From: Planctomycetota bacterium
GTDB taxonomy: Bacteria; Planctomycetota; UBA11346
Reading direction: 5' to 3'
Assembly: GCA_947440715.1 (NCBI GenBank)
Contig: CANETI010000078.1
Location: 1-9,258, forward strand
DNA: 9,258 nt
Part shown: positions 5,959 through 9,258 of the stretch, piece by piece
How the letters are laid out: each line of letters opens with the position of its first letter
Numbering within the stretch: the first letter of the stretch is position 1
Position numbers and translations under genes: made by a program
Notes under the pieces: generated by a model
Told to the model about the DNA's origin: nothing
Databases searched by the model: none
The model's input: the letters and a program-made list of their open reading frames with translations, nothing else

Positions 5959-7236
5959 TTATGATGTGAATGACGAACTTGCGAAAATACCCCAACCATC
6001 TTCTACTAAAGGGGTTATGTCGTCGCCGATCACCGATGCATCGGCCAACCGCAGAACCACTGCATGTGCGGTCGTGTGCTGCAGCCACTCTCGAACCCCC
6101 GCAACATCCGCGCCGGTCCAAGCGCAGACCACGGTCGCGCCTGGGGGAATGGTCGACAATGATTGCAGGTCACTAACCACCACATCGCCTGCACGTTGCC
6201 ACAATCGTGCGGCAGCATCTCGCCGTTCAGCATCGTGTTCACAGGCATAAATATCCGCTTGCGGATAGAGCAGACGAACGACTTGCGCCACGGTACTCCA
6301 ACCAATACCTAATAATATCCACGGCCCCGTTGCTGCGGGCAGTTCTAAAATTACCCGCCACGATGAATCATGTAATTCCGCCAACGCTGATTGCCGCGCC
6401 GCAGGAGTAAGTACGCGTAAGCGATGTTTTCTGTGGCGATCTAATTCACCGGATGCCAAGAGCATCGCCATGACTTCCCGACGACCATTAATTATTGATT
6501 CACGTACCCGTGCTGCAAATTGGCGATAATTTTCTTCTGGTAAGATTGACATCGTAGGCAATACACGCGCATGCACCCGCGTCGGATGAATCCACATTGA
6601 CCCTGGGCGAATACCCTGACGCGAGCCAGCAATCGCCACCGGAACCACGGAACTTGGTAAATGCTTGGCCAAAACAAATGCGCCAGGGCGAAAACGATCG
6701 ACCTTACCACTGCGACTACGACTACCTTCGGGGAAAATAAAGAGACCAATGCAAGGATCTGGCAAAGTGATGGTTGCCGCACTTTGATAAGCATCCGGAG
6801 TTAATTCATCGCTATTACACAAACCGGCTGCGCGAGCTGCGACACCTAAAGGAAAGGCGCGAAAAACCCAGGTCTTCGCCAGCATCGTTCGCAAACCAGG
6901 TAAGCCACACGCGACTAAGATATCCAACATACCTTCGTGATTCGACACCACGACACGCGCCGTTTTTAATGCCGCGATATCGCCATCTAAACGCCAACTC
7001 ACCGTTGGTGTCACTAAAAAGACCGTGCGCATCGCGTAACGCATGGCGATGGCAACCCAACGTCGTCTTCCACCGGGTAATATAAAAGCGAGCGGCAAAA
7101 CCAGCGGCAAGGTCAGACAAAAAGTCGCAAATGTAAAATAGCCGCAAATGCTATTAATGACGGTGGCGAAATCGGCTGGCCAAAATGGTTCAGCCAATAA
7201 CGGTTGTTCAACGACTGGGGCAACCGCTTCGTTCAT
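5959..7236 (-). CDS. PlsC-type 1-acylglycerol-phosphate acyltransferase with extra C-terminal Rossmann-like domain
   Basis: The N-terminal two thirds is an acyltransferase of the PlsC (LPLAT) superfamily, which moves acyl chains from acyl-ACP or acyl-CoA onto lysophosphatidate or a similar acceptor at the inner membrane. Visible features: a hydrophobic anchor at about residues 31-54, catalytic NHEGMLD (His100, Asp105), the acceptor-binding FPEGSRSRSG (168-177) and VVPVAI (197-202). Simple PlsC proteins are about 240-260 residues; this one has 425. The remainder, about 290-425, begins with ILELPAATGPWILLGIGWST and continues as ACEHDAERRDAAARLW, resembling the glycine loop and acidic strand of class I methyltransferases or another Rossmann fold. 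A conserved catalytic residue for methyl transfer is not evident, so it may be degenerate or regulatory. It starts 6 bases after the thioesterase stop, implying coupling. The exact lipid substrate cannot be told. Confidence 0.88.
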   Translation of the reverse strand: MNEAVAPVVEQPLLAEPFWPADFATVINSICGYFTFATFCLTLPLVLPLAFILPGGRRRWVAIAMRYAMRTVFLVTPTVSWRLDGDIAALKTARVVVSNHEGMLDILVACGLPGLRTMLAKTWVFRAFPLGVAARAAGLCNSDELTPDAYQSAATITLPDPCIGLFIFPEGSRSRSGKVDRFRPGAFVLAKHLPSSVVPVAIAGSRQGIRPGSMWIHPTRVHARVLPTMSILPEENYRQFAARVRESIINGRREVMAMLLASGELDRHRKHRLRVLTPAARQSALAELHDSSWRVILELPAATGPWILLGIGWSTVAQVVRLLYPQADIYACEHDAERRDAAARLWQRAGDVVVSDLQSLSTIPPGATVVCAWTGADVAGVREWLQHTTAHAVVLRLADASVIGDDITPLVEDGWGIFASSSFTS

Positions 7237-7242
7237 GGCATG

Positions 7243-7632
7243 TCAGCCAAGGACAGCGATAATTTCTGGTGGAATTCGAATTGGTCGACCGGCTGGTGAC
7301 ATGGCGGCAATCGTTACCGTTGCCTCTGCACACAATATCTCTCCATGACTCAAGGCGGTCGCAAATTCAACGCGGCTTGGACCTTTGGCTGTCGCAGTTG
7401 TGACACAAGTGATCACATCGTCAAAACGTAAACTGCGACGATAACGAATCGATAAATCAATGACGGGCATTAATATGCCCTTTTGCTCTAACTCACGATA
7501 GCTACAGCCCAATTGTCGCAATAGTTCGATGCGGCATTCCTCAAGCCAAGTGACATAAGCGCCGTGATGCGCCACGCCCATCTGGTCGCTTTCGCTGTAA
7601 CGAACGCGAATAGAATGAGTGCCGATAGCCAC
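7243..7632 (-). CDS. YbgC/4HBT-type acyl-CoA (or acyl-ACP) thioesterase
   Basis: A hot-dog fold thioesterase of about 129 residues that hydrolyses acyl thioesters in the cytoplasm. The signature is RVRYSESDQMGVAHHGAY with the catalytic Asp of the family at residue 16 (counting from the GTG), followed by TWLEECRIELLRQLG, matching YbgC/FadM-like enzymes. I chose GTG at 7632, which begins 4 bases after the nuoN stop and leaves a normal short lead before the RYSESD motif; a TTG at 7659 would add nine residues and overlap nuoN by 23 bases. Neither start has a clear ribosome-binding site, which suggests translation coupled to nuoN. The next gene, a PlsC-type acyltransferase, follows at 6 bases, so a shared role in acyl-chain or phospholipid metabolism is likely; E. 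coli YbgC is reported to associate with phospholipid synthesis proteins. Confidence 0.88.
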   Translation of the reverse strand: MAIGTHSIRVRYSESDQMGVAHHGAYVTWLEECRIELLRQLGCSYRELEQKGILMPVIDLSIRYRRSLRFDDVITCVTTATAKGPSRVEFATALSHGEILCAEATVTIAAMSPAGRPIRIPPEIIAVLG

Positions 7633-7636
7633 GTAA

Positions 7637-9205
7637 TTAGCGCGGAGTCGGTGCTGCAATTAGAGCAGCTGGAGCGGCCGGAGCCACCACTGCGGTTTTC
7701 GCTCCTGGAGCAGCGCCACTTTGCGCAGAACTTTTGCCCAAGGCATTCGGCCACGCCATTAGCGCAAACACCGCAATAGCAGCCGCGCTCAAAGCCCAAC
7801 GTGCCAATACCGGCGAACTGGCCGTTTGTGGTTCTTTATTGGTCGCAGCCCACAACGTCACAATCATGCGAATATAATAAGCTGCGCCAACGACCGCCAT
7901 AACCATGGCAAATATAGCAATCATCATTTTGCCTTTGTGCACCAAATCAGCAAAGACTAAGAATTTACCTAAGAAGCCGATCGTGGGTGGAATACCAGCA
8001 ATCGAAATCAGAAAGATGGTGAGCATTAAACCATAGAAAGGTTGAGCGCGACCCTGACCAGCAAGGCTGCTCAAATTGTCGCCCGCATCATCTTTTCCAC
8101 TAATCGCAGCGAAGGCCGCTAAAGCACCTGCCGTAGCAATCGCATAAGCGACTAAATAATACCATAAACTATTGAGACTTAATAATTCGCCAGTGCTAGT
8201 GGGCAATGCTAAGGCCAACATCATGTAACCAGCATGGGCAATCGAACTATAAGCTACAATGCGACGGGCACTGGTCTGTTTGAGCGCACTGAAATTACCT
8301 AACACCAAACTCAATAAACCCAAAACCAACAAGGCGAGATTTAATTTCTCCAATGACACCATACCAACCTGGGTCACCGTTACCGCCTCACCTAAATTCA
8401 GCACACCACCAGGGTGAGTGCCGCTGCTCATCGCAACCAGGTTCAACCACAGCGCGCCAATGGCCGTAAAGCCACCAACCTTTATGACCGCACCCATGAA
8501 ACCCGTGACCGCAATTGGTGCACCCGTGTATGCATCAGGCGCCCAGAAATGGAAAGGCACCACACCAACCTTAAATAATAAACCAATCAGCATCAAAACC
8601 TGGCCGACATAGAACAAAGTTTGATGATTAATATCTAAGGCGGCGTAACCAAAATTCGTGTGGCCTGTCGCGCCATACGTCAGCGCCGTACCATAGAGAT
8701 AAATCGCACTGAAGACCGAACCCATAATAAAATACTTAAACAGCGCTTCGTTGGATTCAGGACGCGAGCGACGTAAACCAACCATCGCATAAATGGACAG
8801 CGATGCTAATTCGATACCAGCGAACAATGCCAAGCTGTCATTGGCCATAGTCATGACCATCGCGCCTACCGTGGCAAATAAGGTCAATGCGTAGGACTCA
8901 CCACCTGGATATTCATCACGTGATAAACTTTGTTGAAGACCTGCAATAGAACAAAGTGCCGCAGCAATAATGGCACCGCACAACCACATACGTGGCGTAT
9001 CCATGGCTAATAAACCATGCAGATGTCCGGTGGTCGCTCCAAATTGAGCCAGACCCGCCGCAACCAAAAAACCTGCTGCAAGCCAAGGAATAATGGCGTG
9101 TTTACTGGCACGTTGCAGAAATGGTTCAAACCCCAATGCCACTAAGGCGCCAATAAGCACCAGCGACATCGGCACGAGCATGGGAAAAAGGTCGGCTGTT
9201 GGCAT
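7637..9205 (-). CDS. nuoN: NADH-quinone oxidoreductase subunit N
   Basis: NuoN is one of the antiporter-like membrane subunits of complex I that couple quinone reduction to proton pumping. This 522-residue protein has about 13-14 hydrophobic helices. Residues expected for the proton channel are in place: Glu132 in AGIELASLS, Lys157 in ALFKYFIMG, Lys212 in FKVGVVPFHFWAPDAYTGAP, and Lys414 in FLGKFLVF. E. coli NuoN is 485 residues; the excess is partly an Ala/Pro-rich C-terminal tail (about 493-522) beyond the last helix, plus a loop at about 258-285. The ATG at 9205 lies 3 bases after the preceding stop. No good ribosome-binding site is seen, consistent with translation coupled to the upstream gene. 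Identity is very secure. Confidence 0.97.
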   Translation of the reverse strand: MPTADLFPMLVPMSLVLIGALVALGFEPFLQRASKHAIIPWLAAGFLVAAGLAQFGATTGHLHGLLAMDTPRMWLCGAIIAAALCSIAGLQQSLSRDEYPGGESYALTLFATVGAMVMTMANDSLALFAGIELASLSIYAMVGLRRSRPESNEALFKYFIMGSVFSAIYLYGTALTYGATGHTNFGYAALDINHQTLFYVGQVLMLIGLLFKVGVVPFHFWAPDAYTGAPIAVTGFMGAVIKVGGFTAIGALWLNLVAMSSGTHPGGVLNLGEAVTVTQVGMVSLEKLNLALLVLGLLSLVLGNFSALKQTSARRIVAYSSIAHAGYMMLALALPTSTGELLSLNSLWYYLVAYAIATAGALAAFAAISGKDDAGDNLSSLAGQGRAQPFYGLMLTIFLISIAGIPPTIGFLGKFLVFADLVHKGKMMIAIFAMVMAVVGAAYYIRMIVTLWAATNKEPQTASSPVLARWALSAAAIAVFALMAWPNALGKSSAQSGAAPGAKTAVVAPAAPAALIAAPTPR

Positions 9206-9208
9206 AGG

Positions 9209-9258
9209 TCAATTACTGGTGGGCGTGGCGGCGGAGGGAACAACAGGAGTCGATACCG
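9209..9258 (-). CDS. nuoM: C-terminal end of the gene upstream of nuoN, probably nuoM (partial)
   Basis: Reading the minus strand from the right edge, one frame gives VSTPVVPSAATPTSN and a TGA at 9211-9209, 3 bases before nuoN. The usual gene order nuoM-nuoN makes nuoM the likely identity, but these 15 residues carry no family motif. The Ala/Pro/Thr-rich end resembles the tail of the NuoN here. Another frame also reaches a stop in this stretch (TAA at about 9217-9215), so the frame itself is an inference. Confidence 0.45.
   Translation of the reverse strand, partial: VSTPVVPSAATPTSN

Noticed and set aside
5966..6250. Plus-strand open frame opposite the acyltransferase C-terminal domain
   Set aside because: The composition (Ser/Thr/Arg/Ala-rich, no fold pattern) is typical of an antisense shadow. 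The minus-strand frame is continuous with the PlsC domain, so that strand is the coding one.
7633..7659. TTG start for the thioesterase at 7659
   Set aside because: It would overlap nuoN by 23 bases with no ribosome-binding site and adds residues that do not look like the family; the GTG at 7632 is preferred, although not proven.
7640..7730. GC-rich repeated GGAGC-type motifs near the nuoN end
   Set aside because: They are explained by Ala/Pro/Gly codons in the low-complexity NuoN tail rather than by a separate DNA repeat.

Overview
The window looks like a chromosomal segment of an aerobic or microaerobic proteobacterium, probably gamma-like. The basis is a cbb3 terminal oxidase operon, a FixH-like assembly protein and the end of a nuo (complex I) operon, at roughly balanced base composition. 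The genus cannot be named from the sequence alone. There are no mobile elements, CRISPR arrays, tRNA or rRNA genes, and coding density is very high: no gene-free stretch exceeds about 100 bases.

Left part, plus strand (1-3722): a tightly packed operon. It begins inside a reading frame that appears to be a CcoN-CcoO fusion, then runs through ccoQ, a single-haem ccoP, a FixH-like gene with a TTG start, an Rrf2-type regulator without any cysteine, and a radical SAM/SPASM protein that resembles the TIGR04053 group. Overlaps of 4 bases at ccoQ/ccoP and fixH/rrf2 argue for co-translation. ccoG, ccoI and ccoS are not present here. A strong hairpin with A and T tracts on its two sides (3733-3776) closes this operon and can also serve the convergent genes.

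Middle, minus strand (3815-5861): two adjacent genes encode diverged paralogues, largely helical soluble proteins that I assign to the DUF4003-like group (function unknown). An intercistronic stem-loop lies between them, just before the strong ribosome-binding site of the second gene.

Right part, minus strand (5959-9258): reading in the direction of transcription, the last codons of a gene that is probably nuoM, then nuoN with an Ala/Pro-rich tail, a YbgC-type acyl thioesterase that starts at the nuoN stop, and a PlsC-type acyltransferase carrying an extra C-terminal Rossmann-like domain. Spacing is a few bases at each junction, so the lipid genes are probably co-transcribed with the end of the nuo operon.

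Together the window holds the two ends of a respiratory chain (NADH entry and high-affinity oxygen reduction), with likely maturation and regulatory genes attached to the oxidase and membrane-lipid genes attached to complex I. The less-described parts are the cysteine-free Rrf2 plus radical SAM pair in the oxidase operon, the DUF4003-like pair, and the C-terminal domain of the acyltransferase.
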